A stretch of 64,000 bases of DNA. Origin: G963664835 sp965220775 (lineage in GTDB: Bacteria; Chloroflexota; UBA6077; FW602-bin22; JBCLEL01). Every line of letters starts with the position of its first letter. Positions within the stretch are counted from its first letter, which is position 1. The notes beneath the pieces were generated by a model. The model worked only from the letters and a program-made list of their open reading frames with translations, was not told the DNA's origin and ran no database searches. Position numbers and translations under genes: made by a program. Positions 9,503 to 17,719 of this stretch are shown piece after piece. The stretch spans positions 1,922,001 through 1,986,000 of the forward strand of contig OZ244845.1 in assembly GCA_965220775.1 (NCBI GenBank), read 5' to 3'.

Positions 9503-9867
9503 CAGGCCTGCCTCGTCGACCAAGTTCGCTTCCTTGTGCAAACCCGACGTCGATGATGGGCGCTTGCTCAGGGTCTGACCTCCCAAGGCAGTTCGCCCTC
9601 GGCGTCGGCCAGGTGGGCCTGCACCTGAGCCCTACGCTTGGTAGTGAAAGAAGAATTGCCAGTCCCGATATGGGCAGGCGGCTGGGCCGCACCATTAGCT
9701 GAGACTTGGTCTGCTCGATAATGTTTGATGCATGCTGTCAATGCTGGGGCGTCTTACAATCAGCTAGGACGGTCGCTGTATACTGGTCGGTACATCTTGG
9801 TAGATTTGATCGAGTTTCGGACCACGTTTGAAATTATCGCCGTGCGAGTCGTGAGGTACTGTCTGGT
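9503..9867. other. Intergenic region with no recognised feature
   Basis: The 365 bases between ugd and the aminotransferase gene hold no convincing ORF, RNA or strong promoter. A GAGG at 9852-9855, 12 nt before the aminotransferase ATG, is the only signal I can point to. Confidence 0.4.
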
Positions 9868-11031
9868 ATGAGATTGAGCAGCAGAATGAGCCGGCTAGGC
9901 ACAGAAACAGCTTTCGAGGTATTGGCGAGGGCCAGAAAATTGGAGGCGGCGGGCCGCAGTGTAATCCACTTGGAGATAGGAGAGCCGGATTTTGATACGC
10001 CTCCGCAAATCGTTGAGGCAGGTGTCCAGGCAATCAACAATGGCTCGACTCATTACTCTCCCTCCCCTGGGATCGATCCTCTTAGAAGTGCCATCGCAGA
10101 CCATGTGAGTCGAACTCGACAGATCTCTGTCTCCCCTGAGCAGGTGGTGGTGACTCCCGGTGCCAAGCCGATCATGTTTTATGCGTTGCTAGCGCTAGCG
10201 CAAGAAGGCGACGAGGTCCTCTACCCAAACCCGGGATTTCCAATTTACGAGTCGATGATCAACTTCGTCGGCGCCAAGGCGGTACCCATACCTTTGAGGG
10301 AAGAGCTTGATTTCGAGTTGGATCCGGCGGAGCTCCGCACCCTAGTAACCCCTCGTACCAAAATGATAATACTCAATTCACCCCACAATCCCACCGGCGG
10401 AGTCTTGACGCGTGAGACGCTGTCGGCAGTCGCGAGTGTTGCGATCGAAAACGATCTTACGGTTCTTTCCGACGAGATATACAGAGAGATCGTCTATGGC
10501 ACTAGTAGCCCCTCGATCACCGAGTTTCCGGGGATGATCGAGCGTACCATAATCCTCGACGGATTCTCCAAGACTTACGCGATGACCGGCTGGCGATTGG
10601 GATATGGCGTGATGCCGGAAGAGCTCATACCCCACGTAACAAGACTTGTGACCAACAGCGTTTCCTGCACCGCTACGTTCGTCCAAGAGGCCGGCATCAC
10701 AGCGTTGAACCGGATGCACCAGGAGACCGACCAAATGCTTTCGGAATTCGGGCGCCGCCGCGAGGCAATAGTTAAGGGGTTGAACGCCATTGATGGGATC
10801 ACTTGCGTATGGCCGGCCGGTGCTTTCTATGTGTTCCCGAATGTGAAGCGACTCGGCCTGCACAGCAAGAAACTTGCGGACCGCCTGTTGGATGAAGCGG
10901 GTGTGGCTGCGCTGGCCGGAAACGACTTCGGGGCAAATGGAGACGGATTCATCCGTCTGTCCTACGCTAACTCCATTGAGAACATCGAAGAGGCGCTCGA
11001 TCGAATCGACCGATTCACTTCGTCACTGTAG
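9868..11031 (+). CDS. PLP-dependent class I/II aminotransferase
   Basis: A 387-residue fold-type I aminotransferase (AspC/AlaT-like). It transfers an amino group between an amino acid and a 2-oxo acid using PLP. The PLP lysine is K235 in GFSKTYAMTGWRLGY. LNSPHNPTGGVL and VLSDEIYREIVY are the conserved cofactor-contact segments, and FIRLSYANSIENIEEAL carries the substrate-carboxylate Arg. Start ATG 9868 with a distant GAGG. It is followed 13 nt later by thiL. Substrate preference (aspartate, alanine or aromatic) cannot be resolved by reading. Confidence 0.92.
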   Translation: MRLSSRMSRLGTETAFEVLARARKLEAAGRSVIHLEIGEPDFDTPPQIVEAGVQAINNGSTHYSPSPGIDPLRSAIADHVSRTRQISVSPEQVVVTPGAKPIMFYALLALAQEGDEVLYPNPGFPIYESMINFVGAKAVPIPLREELDFELDPAELRTLVTPRTKMIILNSPHNPTGGVLTRETLSAVASVAIENDLTVLSDEIYREIVYGTSSPSITEFPGMIERTIILDGFSKTYAMTGWRLGYGVMPEELIPHVTRLVTNSVSCTATFVQEAGITALNRMHQETDQMLSEFGRRREAIVKGLNAIDGITCVWPAGAFYVFPNVKRLGLHSKKLADRLLDEAGVAALAGNDFGANGDGFIRLSYANSIENIEEALDRIDRFTSSL

Positions 11032-11044
11032 ACCGTCCCCAAAC

Positions 11045-12052
11045 ATGCCGCTTTCCGAACCGGTGCTCCAGGAAATAGGCGAATTTGACTTGATAGAATT
11101 GCTCGTTGGGGATTCCGGGCGTGATACCGGGGCAATCGTTGGAATCGGGGACGATGCGGCGGCCTTCGAAGTTCCGGCTGGACGCGCAGTCGTCACCACA
11201 TGCGACTCGCAAGTCGAGGGCGTTCATTTCATGCGAGATCGGATACAGCCGGAAGACATCGGCTGGCGCGCGGTCGCGGTCAACCTGAGCGACCTCGCGG
11301 CGATGGGAGCCGAGCCAAACTTCATAATTGTCTCTCTCGCGCTACCTGCCGATCTCGAAGTTAGTTGGATCCGGTCTGTTTACGCCGGCATCGCGGAGAT
11401 TAACCGCGAGTTCGCAATATCGACCATCGGAGGAAATATCTCCGGGACAGTTGGGCCGATTGTTATCGACGTAACTGCCTTCGGCAGTTGCGAGCCGTCA
11501 GACCTGACACTTCGATCCGGCGCTCGTGCCGGTGACTGCGTAGTTGTTACAGGGGCACCCGGATGGTCCGCGCTTGGTCTCGCACTATCCGATTCGCCTG
11601 ATGCTGGACGGATATTTGAGCGCGATCGATTCTTGAGCGCGCACCATAGGCCCAAGCCCCGGTGCAAGGAGGGCCGGATTGCCGCTGATACTGGGCTGGT
11701 ACACGCGATGATCGACGTCAGTGACGGGGTTTTGGCCGACCTCGGTCACGTATGCGAGCAAAGTCAATTGGGCGCGGAGATCGATGTGGATGCGCTTCCC
11801 ATGAATGAGCGGTTCGTTGACGTAGCACTCAGGCTCGGACTCGATCCGGTGGAGTTGGTCTTGGGTGGAGGTGAAGATTATGAGTTGCTGATGGCTGTCC
11901 CCCCTTCCAATATGGAGCGGCTCGCAGCCGGATTCAAACAGTCCAAGCTTGCTCCACTCTACAGAATAGGGGAATTTACTGAAACTCCGGGCGTCCGGAT
12001 ACCCAAACGGCCCGATTGGCCTCGCGGTGCTGGTGGCTTCACCCACTTTTGA
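11045..12052 (+). CDS. thiL: Thiamine-monophosphate kinase
   Basis: A 335-residue ThiL, which phosphorylates thiamine monophosphate to the active cofactor thiamine diphosphate using ATP. Motifs in order: GIGDDAAAF, TTCDSQVEGVHF, RAVAVNLSDLAAMGAEP, TIGGNIS, IDVSDGVLADLGH and LVLGGGEDYELL. The third glycine-rich motif reads GGNIS where GGDTS-like sequence is usual, a D-to-N change next to the Mg/nucleotide site. The ATG at 11045, 13 nt after the aminotransferase stop, gives the family's normal N-terminus and length. No other thiamine genes are in the window. Confidence 0.93.
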   Translation: MPLSEPVLQEIGEFDLIELLVGDSGRDTGAIVGIGDDAAAFEVPAGRAVVTTCDSQVEGVHFMRDRIQPEDIGWRAVAVNLSDLAAMGAEPNFIIVSLALPADLEVSWIRSVYAGIAEINREFAISTIGGNISGTVGPIVIDVTAFGSCEPSDLTLRSGARAGDCVVVTGAPGWSALGLALSDSPDAGRIFERDRFLSAHHRPKPRCKEGRIAADTGLVHAMIDVSDGVLADLGHVCEQSQLGAEIDVDALPMNERFVDVALRLGLDPVELVLGGGEDYELLMAVPPSNMERLAAGFKQSKLAPLYRIGEFTETPGVRIPKRPDWPRGAGGFTHF

Positions 12053-12077
12053 TTAGCCGTGTTACCACTGAGTTCAA

Positions 12078-12773
12078 TTGTCCGACGCCGAAATGGTCCG
12101 CGCGGGAATGCGCAAACGGTATTTGGAATTAAGATATCGAGAGATGAACGCCGATCGATTTGACTCGCTAGAGGCCACCTACCAGGCGATATTTGAGCAA
12201 CGAAACCTGGCGCGCGAGAGGGCGCTCGCATTGTGTCGCCGTGCTACGCGGTCTTGCTCCAAGGCCATCAGGGCCGTCCACCGTCTCGAGTTCGCCGATG
12301 CGACGAGACTAATCGCGGAATCCCGCGATCTCATTGAAGAGTTAAAATTGATAATGGCGCCGCATCCCGAAGTCCTCTATACGGGATTCTTTCAGGATGC
12401 CCAGAAGGAGTATGCCGAGGCCTCCTTGACCTTCGAGATAATCACCAAGGCTCAACTGAGCTCTCATCAAGAGTTGGATGTAGACGCGGCGGTCTATTTG
12501 AATGGGTTAGGCGAAGCGGCCGGTGAGTTACGGCGCTACGTCTTGGATCGCTTGCGTCAGGGCAACATCGAAGAATGTGAGCGAGTTCTTGTCCACATGG
12601 AAGAAATATACGGTCTACTGGTGACGATTGATTATCCGGATGGGCTGACTCGAGGACTTCGACGAACCACGGACATGGTAAGAGGCGTACTAGAGCGGAC
12701 ACGGGGTGATTTCACAGTCGCGGTACGACAGAGCAATCTCGAAGCTGAGTTGCGGCGAGCGACTCGCATATAG
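12078..12773 (+). CDS. Translin-family (ssDNA/RNA-binding) protein
   Basis: A 231-residue, almost entirely helical protein resembling the translin family (bacterial and archaeal members are sometimes mislabelled as haloacid dehalogenase). Supporting segments are FFQDAQKEYAEASLTFEI, DAAVYLNGLGEAAGELRRYV (translin's YL-GL-D-TGEL-R core) and LDRLRQGNIEECERVLVHME. Family members oligomerise into rings that bind or cleave single-stranded nucleic acid. The likely start is TTG 12078; ATGs at 12093 and 12108 are alternatives. It lies between thiL and hppA with no obvious functional link. The family call rests on motif recognition only. Confidence 0.68.
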   Translation: MSDAEMVRAGMRKRYLELRYREMNADRFDSLEATYQAIFEQRNLARERALALCRRATRSCSKAIRAVHRLEFADATRLIAESRDLIEELKLIMAPHPEVLYTGFFQDAQKEYAEASLTFEIITKAQLSSHQELDVDAAVYLNGLGEAAGELRRYVLDRLRQGNIEECERVLVHMEEIYGLLVTIDYPDGLTRGLRRTTDMVRGVLERTRGDFTVAVRQSNLEAELRRATRI

Positions 12774-12775
12774 GC

Positions 12776-12804
12776 TTGACCGATCAGTGCGTTGATGTTA
12801 GATT
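12776..12804 (+). promoter_or_regulatory. Candidate sigma-70 promoter for hppA
   Basis: TTGACC (12776-12781), a 17-nt spacer and TAGATT (12799-12804) form a plausible -35/-10 pair directly after the translin-like gene. It would give hppA a leader of about 135 nt that includes the hairpin at 12837-12858. Confidence 0.45.
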
Positions 12805-12836
12805 TCTCGCCAAAAGCGAACACAAATCAGCCACCG

Positions 12837-12858
12837 GCCTAGACATAGTTGTCTAGGC
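12837..12858 (+). other. Perfect 8-bp hairpin in the hppA leader
   Basis: GCCTAGAC, a 6-nt loop (ATAGTT) and GTCTAGGC form a perfect stem 90 nt upstream of hppA. There is no run of T after it, so a simple terminator is unlikely; an operator or mRNA structure is possible. Confidence 0.5.
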
Positions 12859-12947
12859 TTGTTCGTGTCTGTGATATTGCGGTGTTGTCAGGCGCGCGAC
12901 ACCCGGATCGAGCGACCACCCTACAACATAGGAGGGATGTTTAATTT

Positions 12948-15053
12948 ATGGCTCTGCTGATCGTATTCGTTCTGGGAGGGCTGGCGGTGCTCTTTGCGGC
13001 CTTTTTGGCTTGGGACGTGCTGAAGCGCGACACCGGAAACGATGCAATGCGCGAAATCTCCAACATGATCTATGAAGGCGCGATGGCCTTTTTGAAGCGC
13101 CAATACCGCACTATCGCAATATTCGCAGCGATAACCGCGGTAGTCGTCGGAGTTGTCATCGGCGCCGTCGAGAACAACGTCGACCTCGGCATCAAGACTG
13201 GCATCAGCTTCGTGGTAGGCGCTCTAGCTTCCGGCATTGCCGGCTTCATCGGGATGTTCATTGCCGTCCGCTCAAACGTGCGAACTGCCAGTGCCGCTCA
13301 ACGAAGCCTCAATGAAGCTATAACGGTGGCATTGCGTGGGGGCGCCGTGTCTGGTTTTCTGGTGGTGTCTTTGAGTCTTCTTGGAGTTGCGGCAATTTTC
13401 GTCGCATATGGGGGCTTGGATACGCCGGACAAGGCCGCCTTTCAGATCGTCGGATTCGGATTTGGTGCCAGCTTTGTAGCTCTGTTCGCTCAATTGGGAG
13501 GCGGCATCTACACAAAGGCGGCTGACATAGGAGCTGACCTCGTTGGCAAGATAGAGGCGGGAATCCCTGAGGATGACCCGCGCAACGCAGCCGTCATAGC
13601 CGACCTTGTCGGCGACAACGTTGGCGATTGCGCCGGCCGCGGTGCCGACTTGTTCGAATCGACCGCTGCCGAAAACATCGGCGCGATGATCCTCGGCGTT
13701 GCAATATACGTAGCCACTCAAGATCCGGCATGGATTCTTTTTCCGCTTGTTATCCGCGCATTTGGCCTAATAGCCTCGGGCGTGGGATTGTTCGCGGTTC
13801 GCTGCGGCGAAGACGAAGACCCGATGCAAGCGTTGAATCGAGGATACTATGTGACTGCGGCGCTAGCGACCGTCTTCATGTTTGGTTCGACGTTCGTGAT
13901 GTTGGGGCAACACATTTGGCTGGCGATTGCCGGCGTCATAGGTATCGCCACTTCGATCGCGTTCGTGTTTATCACTCAGTACTACACCTCCGGGTCTTGG
14001 CGACCAGTCCAGGAAATTGCCAGGGCTTCGTTGACCGGGCCGGCGACGAACATCATCTCAGGTACTGCCGTAGGAATGGAGACGACCGCCACGACAGCGG
14101 TCACCATCTCGCTGGCATTGATCGCATCTTATGCCGCCGGTGCCCAAACCGGCTTGCCGCATGGTGGCATATATGGCACTGCGATCGCCACGATGGGCAT
14201 GTTGATGACAGCGGCGTATATCCTGGCAATGGATACCTTCGGTCCGATAACCGACAATGCGGGCGGTATAGCCGAAATGTCTCACGCGCCAGCCGGCACC
14301 CGCGAGATTACAGATAATCTAGACGCTGTTGGCAATACGACTAAGGCCCTAACCAAAGGCTATGCAATCGGTTCTGCCGCGCTAGCAGCGTTCCTCTTGT
14401 TCAGCGCGTACTTGGACAAAGTTACCGAAGTAATGCACGTACGTGGATTGCTGGAGGCGGGGGAGCGATTTGACGTAGTCAATTTGGCCAACGTCAATAC
14501 ATTCGTTGGTGCCCTTTTGGGCGCCATGCTGGTTTTCTTGTTTAGCTCTCTAGCAATCCGAGCGGTCGGACGGGCTGGGTCGGACAATATCGAAGAGGTC
14601 CGCCGCCAATTCCGCGAGAACCCAGGAATCATGGAGGGTACGGTAAAACCGGACTTTGCTCGTTGTGTTGATATTACTGCCCAGTCGGCCCTGCGCGAGA
14701 TGATTGCACCTGGTGTGCTGGCGGTTGCAATGCCAATCGTCGTTGGTCTCGTTTTGAAAGCCGAGGCAACCGCCGGCTTTCTCATGGTGGGAACAATCGC
14801 CGGCGTCATACTGGCGACGGTGCTCAATAACGGCGGTGGCGCCTGGGACAATGCCAAGAAGTTTATCGAAGCCGGGATGCTGAAAGATGCCGACGGCAAT
14901 GTAGTCGCGAAAGGCAGTGAAGCTCACGCCGCCTCTGTCGTTGGCGATACGGTGGGAGATCCCTATAAAGACACTGCCGGACCGTCGTTACATGTCCTGG
15001 TAAAGCTTCTGAGCACAATTACTCTGGTCCTAGCTCCGCTGTTCGTCATTTGA
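12948..15053 (+). CDS. hppA: Membrane-bound proton-translocating pyrophosphatase, K+-independent type
   Basis: A 701-residue, about 16-helix M-PPase that couples PPi hydrolysis to ion export. PPi-binding motifs are ADIGADLVGKIEAGIPEDD, GDNVGDCAGRGADLFEST, AVGNTTKALTKGYAIGSAAL and VGDTVGDPYKDTAGPS. The KALT quartet after GNTT has Lys and Thr where K+-dependent enzymes have Ala and Ala/Gly, so this reads as a K+-independent H+ pump. Unusually, the second motif has Arg-Gly where Met-Ala is typical (GDCAGMAADLFE). ATG 12948 follows a strong AGGAGGGA site. A promoter-like sequence and a hairpin lie in the leader. Role: proton-motive force from biosynthetic PPi. Confidence 0.96.
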   Translation: MALLIVFVLGGLAVLFAAFLAWDVLKRDTGNDAMREISNMIYEGAMAFLKRQYRTIAIFAAITAVVVGVVIGAVENNVDLGIKTGISFVVGALASGIAGFIGMFIAVRSNVRTASAAQRSLNEAITVALRGGAVSGFLVVSLSLLGVAAIFVAYGGLDTPDKAAFQIVGFGFGASFVALFAQLGGGIYTKAADIGADLVGKIEAGIPEDDPRNAAVIADLVGDNVGDCAGRGADLFESTAAENIGAMILGVAIYVATQDPAWILFPLVIRAFGLIASGVGLFAVRCGEDEDPMQALNRGYYVTAALATVFMFGSTFVMLGQHIWLAIAGVIGIATSIAFVFITQYYTSGSWRPVQEIARASLTGPATNIISGTAVGMETTATTAVTISLALIASYAAGAQTGLPHGGIYGTAIATMGMLMTAAYILAMDTFGPITDNAGGIAEMSHAPAGTREITDNLDAVGNTTKALTKGYAIGSAALAAFLLFSAYLDKVTEVMHVRGLLEAGERFDVVNLANVNTFVGALLGAMLVFLFSSLAIRAVGRAGSDNIEEVRRQFRENPGIMEGTVKPDFARCVDITAQSALREMIAPGVLAVAMPIVVGLVLKAEATAGFLMVGTIAGVILATVLNNGGGAWDNAKKFIEAGMLKDADGNVVAKGSEAHAASVVGDTVGDPYKDTAGPSLHVLVKLLSTITLVLAPLFVI

Positions 15054-15092
15054 CCTGATCGTTACGCGGAGCAATTCGAAAACCGGGGAGTG

Positions 15093-15896
15093 ATGAGTCC
15101 ACTCCAGGCGGTGTTGCTCGGAGTGCTGCAGGGTATTACCGAGTTCATACCTGTAAGTAGCTCCGGTCACCTGGTGTTGGTACCAATGGTGCTGGGTTGG
15201 GAATCAGCCGGACTTGCGTTCAACGCGACGATCCACCTGGGTACGCTGGTGTCCCTGTTGGTATATTTCCGCTTCGAGCTGTTGAGGATTTTCTCCTCGG
15301 CCTTGGGCGGCAAGGGTGATGACCCGTCTGCTCACCGGCGGCTTCTCTTGTATCTGGCGATCGCTACATTTCCAGCCGTGTTCGCCGGGGTTTTCCTCGA
15401 GTCCGCCGTCGAGCCTCTCTTCCAATCCGGCAGGTCTGTCGGAGTTGCCTTACTTGTGACGTCTGCGGCACTGACCGCGGGTGAGTTGATGGCGCGTCGA
15501 AATTCGCGTGGTGGTTCCGGCCAAACACCCGGGTTGCCGGGTGCCTTGGCGATTGGAGTTGCGCAAGCTTGCGCTATTTTGCCAGGACTGTCCAGGTCCG
15601 GCGCGACTGTGGTGGCCGGACTGGCTGTTGGCCTCGATCGAGCGGCGTCGGCCCGATTTAGTCTACTGCTGGCAATCCCGATCGTCGCTGGAGCCGGCCT
15701 ATTCGCGTTGGCTGGCACGATTAGCGAGGGGGTAGGTTCCGAAGAGGTTGTGGCGCTCGCGCTTGGTGGTATGAGTGCGGCCGTTACCGGCTATTTCGCG
15801 ATCGGCTGGTTGGTTTCCTGGATCATACGTCGCCGATTGTTTGTGTTTGCCGCTTACTGCGCGGTGGCCGGCGCAACAGCGATCGTGCTCACCTGA
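15093..15896 (+). CDS. uppP: Undecaprenyl-diphosphatase
   Basis: A 267-residue BacA/UppP integral membrane phosphatase that dephosphorylates undecaprenyl diphosphate to recycle the lipid carrier for peptidoglycan and other glycans. The N-terminal motif GVLQGITEFIPVSSSGHLVL holds the catalytic Glu-rich/SSSGH segment, and ILPGLSRSGATV is the second active-site motif. About eight hydrophobic helices. A GTG (15090) and ATG (15093) are adjacent; GGGGAG overlaps the GTG, so the exact start is uncertain. It follows hppA by 39 nt, possibly co-transcribed, and may relate functionally to the glycan genes at 4.6-9.5 kb. Confidence 0.95.
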   Translation: MSPLQAVLLGVLQGITEFIPVSSSGHLVLVPMVLGWESAGLAFNATIHLGTLVSLLVYFRFELLRIFSSALGGKGDDPSAHRRLLLYLAIATFPAVFAGVFLESAVEPLFQSGRSVGVALLVTSAALTAGELMARRNSRGGSGQTPGLPGALAIGVAQACAILPGLSRSGATVVAGLAVGLDRAASARFSLLLAIPIVAGAGLFALAGTISEGVGSEEVVALALGGMSAAVTGYFAIGWLVSWIIRRRLFVFAAYCAVAGATAIVLT

Positions 15897-16052
15897 AGCA
15901 GAATCCATCTAGAAACATACCTGCCGGCTCAATCGGACGAAAAGCGACCCAAGTGGCTGCCGCCGTCTGACTCGATCGGCGTAGCCGCTGGCGCGACATT
16001 TGCTCGCATCTTTCGGTCTCCCCGAGGGACGGAATCTAGACGACGCAGCATT

Positions 16053-16640
16053 CTATTCAGTCGCGCGATCGCCCGAAAGATCAAACTGAGCAAGCCTGCT
16101 GTATTCAGGACCCTTTCGTGTTAGATCACTTCTGATCACGGAAACTACCTCACCTTGCCAACTATCTCTATCCGTGCGCAATGATGCCAATAAGCCAGAA
16201 ACGTTCAATGGCGGTTGAACTCGGGCCAGAGTTACGTGGGGGCGAAACTGACGATTGCTCGGCTCCAGGCCGGCCCTCTGAGCAGCCGTCTCGGCTATGT
16301 CCGCAATCTCCAACAGCTGGTCTTTAGATCCATCCAGCGCGACCCACAAGACTCGTGCTCTTGATGGCGAGGGGAAGGCGCCTGCTCGACCAAACCTGAG
16401 ATGGAGATAACCCTCCTTCGATCGAAGCGCTTGCCGCATATCTTCAATGACGGACTCGACTTGACTGGGGCCCACCTCTCCCAAAAAACGAAGCGTGAGG
16501 TGCGCCTGACCGGGTCGTACCCACCGCACCTTGGCCCTGCTCGGAGTGGCCATGCCGAGCGCTCCCTTCAGAGATGCTATGACTCGCTCGACTTGGCTAA
16601 CCGCCTCGGGCGGCAAGTCGAGAGCCACGAACGCACGCAT
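16053..16640 (-). CDS. thpR: RNA 2',3'-cyclic phosphodiesterase
   Basis: A 195-residue 2H-phosphoesterase (ThpR/LigT). The two catalytic tetrapeptides are HLTLRFLG (about residue 49) and HVTLARVQP (about residue 135). The family opens 2',3'-cyclic phosphates on RNA and can ligate tRNA half-molecules in vitro. It begins MRAFVALDLPPEAVSQVE, the typical N-terminus. The start ATG overlaps the stop of the upstream amidohydrolase by one base (ATGA), showing coupling. Confidence 0.93.
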   Translation of the reverse strand: MRAFVALDLPPEAVSQVERVIASLKGALGMATPSRAKVRWVRPGQAHLTLRFLGEVGPSQVESVIEDMRQALRSKEGYLHLRFGRAGAFPSPSRARVLWVALDGSKDQLLEIADIAETAAQRAGLEPSNRQFRPHVTLARVQPPLNVSGLLASLRTDRDSWQGEVVSVIRSDLTRKGPEYSRLAQFDLSGDRATE

Positions 16641-17509
16641 CAGTCAGACTCCGAACGCTTCTCCGGCTTCCAAGGGGCAAAGAGGTCCTCTGCGTTTCCT
16701 CCCAGAAAGCGACGCAGGTACTCGCTATCAAGGCCGGCTTGGAGTACCTTTTCGATCTGGCGCTTTTGCTTCAGCAACGGATAGTCGGTAGCAAACAGAA
16801 TTCTGTGTGGCTCTGCGAGCCTCGGAGCTATGCGGAATAGTTCACGTTCATATAGCAAGCTAGACGCAGCTGAGTCGTAATATACGTTGGACAACGCGGC
16901 TCGTACCTCTGGCATCAGCTCATAGAAGAGCAGGCCGCCGCCCCAATGCGCTGCTATCAACTTTAGCTTGGGGTAGCGAGTCGCAAGCGCTGCAACCTGC
17001 TGAGGATGCACCGACCCCTTACCTGGATAGGTGTGGCCAACCGGCTCGGATGAGTGAGTCATTAGGATAGCGCCGGCTGCCTGAACGGTCTCCGCAATAG
17101 CCCCGCTCGTCGCGAAGTCGTCCAAGCGGTAACCTTGTCCGTGCGGCATGAGTTCGCCAACCCCAGCAAATCCTTCTCCTATACGTCGCTCTACTTCGCC
17201 GACCGCTCGTGGGTCCGTGGGCTGGACACAGGCCAATGCGACTATTCGGTCCGGGTGTGCTCTCAAACACTCGACAAGATAATCATTGTGCCAGGCGCAA
17301 AGATCCTGGCTCTGCCAGCCAAATCCGACTGCGATGGACCACTTGACCGCGCCTTCGTCCATCGACCCAATCAACATCTCCGCGTCGGCGATCCGAGATT
17401 TTGGATTGCCGTATAGCTCGGCGAAGAATTTGTCCCGCCGGACGAAGTCACTCCGATGCCGAGATACCTCGGGAGGAAAGATATGAACGTGGCTATCTAC
17501 GACGTTCAT
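16640..17509 (-). CDS. Amidohydrolase-2 family metal-dependent hydrolase
   Basis: A 289-residue TIM-barrel hydrolase of the amidohydrolase-2 type. Visible metal and active-site elements are VDSHVHIFPPE (HxH at 7-9), ILMTHSSEPVGH, IAAHWGGGLLFYE and ILFATDYPLL with the terminal Asp. Such enzymes include decarboxylases and hydrolases of cyclic or aromatic acids; the substrate is unknown. It is translationally coupled to thpR downstream. The ATG 17509 start matches the family N-terminus. A short doubtful ORF separates it from the spermidine-synthase-like gene. Confidence 0.88.
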   Translation of the reverse strand: MNVVDSHVHIFPPEVSRHRSDFVRRDKFFAELYGNPKSRIADAEMLIGSMDEGAVKWSIAVGFGWQSQDLCAWHNDYLVECLRAHPDRIVALACVQPTDPRAVGEVERRIGEGFAGVGELMPHGQGYRLDDFATSGAIAETVQAAGAILMTHSSEPVGHTYPGKGSVHPQQVAALATRYPKLKLIAAHWGGGLLFYELMPEVRAALSNVYYDSAASSLLYERELFRIAPRLAEPHRILFATDYPLLKQKRQIEKVLQAGLDSEYLRRFLGGNAEDLFAPWKPEKRSESD

Positions 17510-17512
17510 TAG

Positions 17513-17701
17513 TCACCGTACAGACTTGATCTTAAGTATGGGAAGATGCGCGAAGTGTTCGAAAATCCAGCCTCGTCGCCGATCCTCCAGGAACCACCGT
17601 GAAGCACTGTAACGATCCGACGCTGAACTTCCGATATAAGCTTGATCGCCGAGAGTCACTAGGGTCACCCTCTTCTTACCAGCTACGTGGCCGGACTCCA
17701 A
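17513..17701 (-). CDS. Possible small unknown protein
   Basis: A 62-codon reading frame with a TTG start lies between the spermidine-synthase-like gene and the amidohydrolase, in the same frame as the upstream gene and beginning 18 nt after its stop. Its product (MESGHVAGKKRVTLVTLGD...) is basic and matches nothing I recognise. No Shine-Dalgarno is visible. It may be a chance frame or a remnant of a longer C-terminus. Confidence 0.18.
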   Translation of the reverse strand: MESGHVAGKKRVTLVTLGDQAYIGSSASDRYSASRWFLEDRRRGWIFEHFAHLPILKIKSVR

Positions 17702-17719
17702 GTTGGGAGAATCTAGATT

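Noticed and set aside
13628..14317. 229-codon frame inside hppA on the same strand
   Set aside because: Arg-rich out-of-frame shadow of a strongly conserved gene; no motif of its own.
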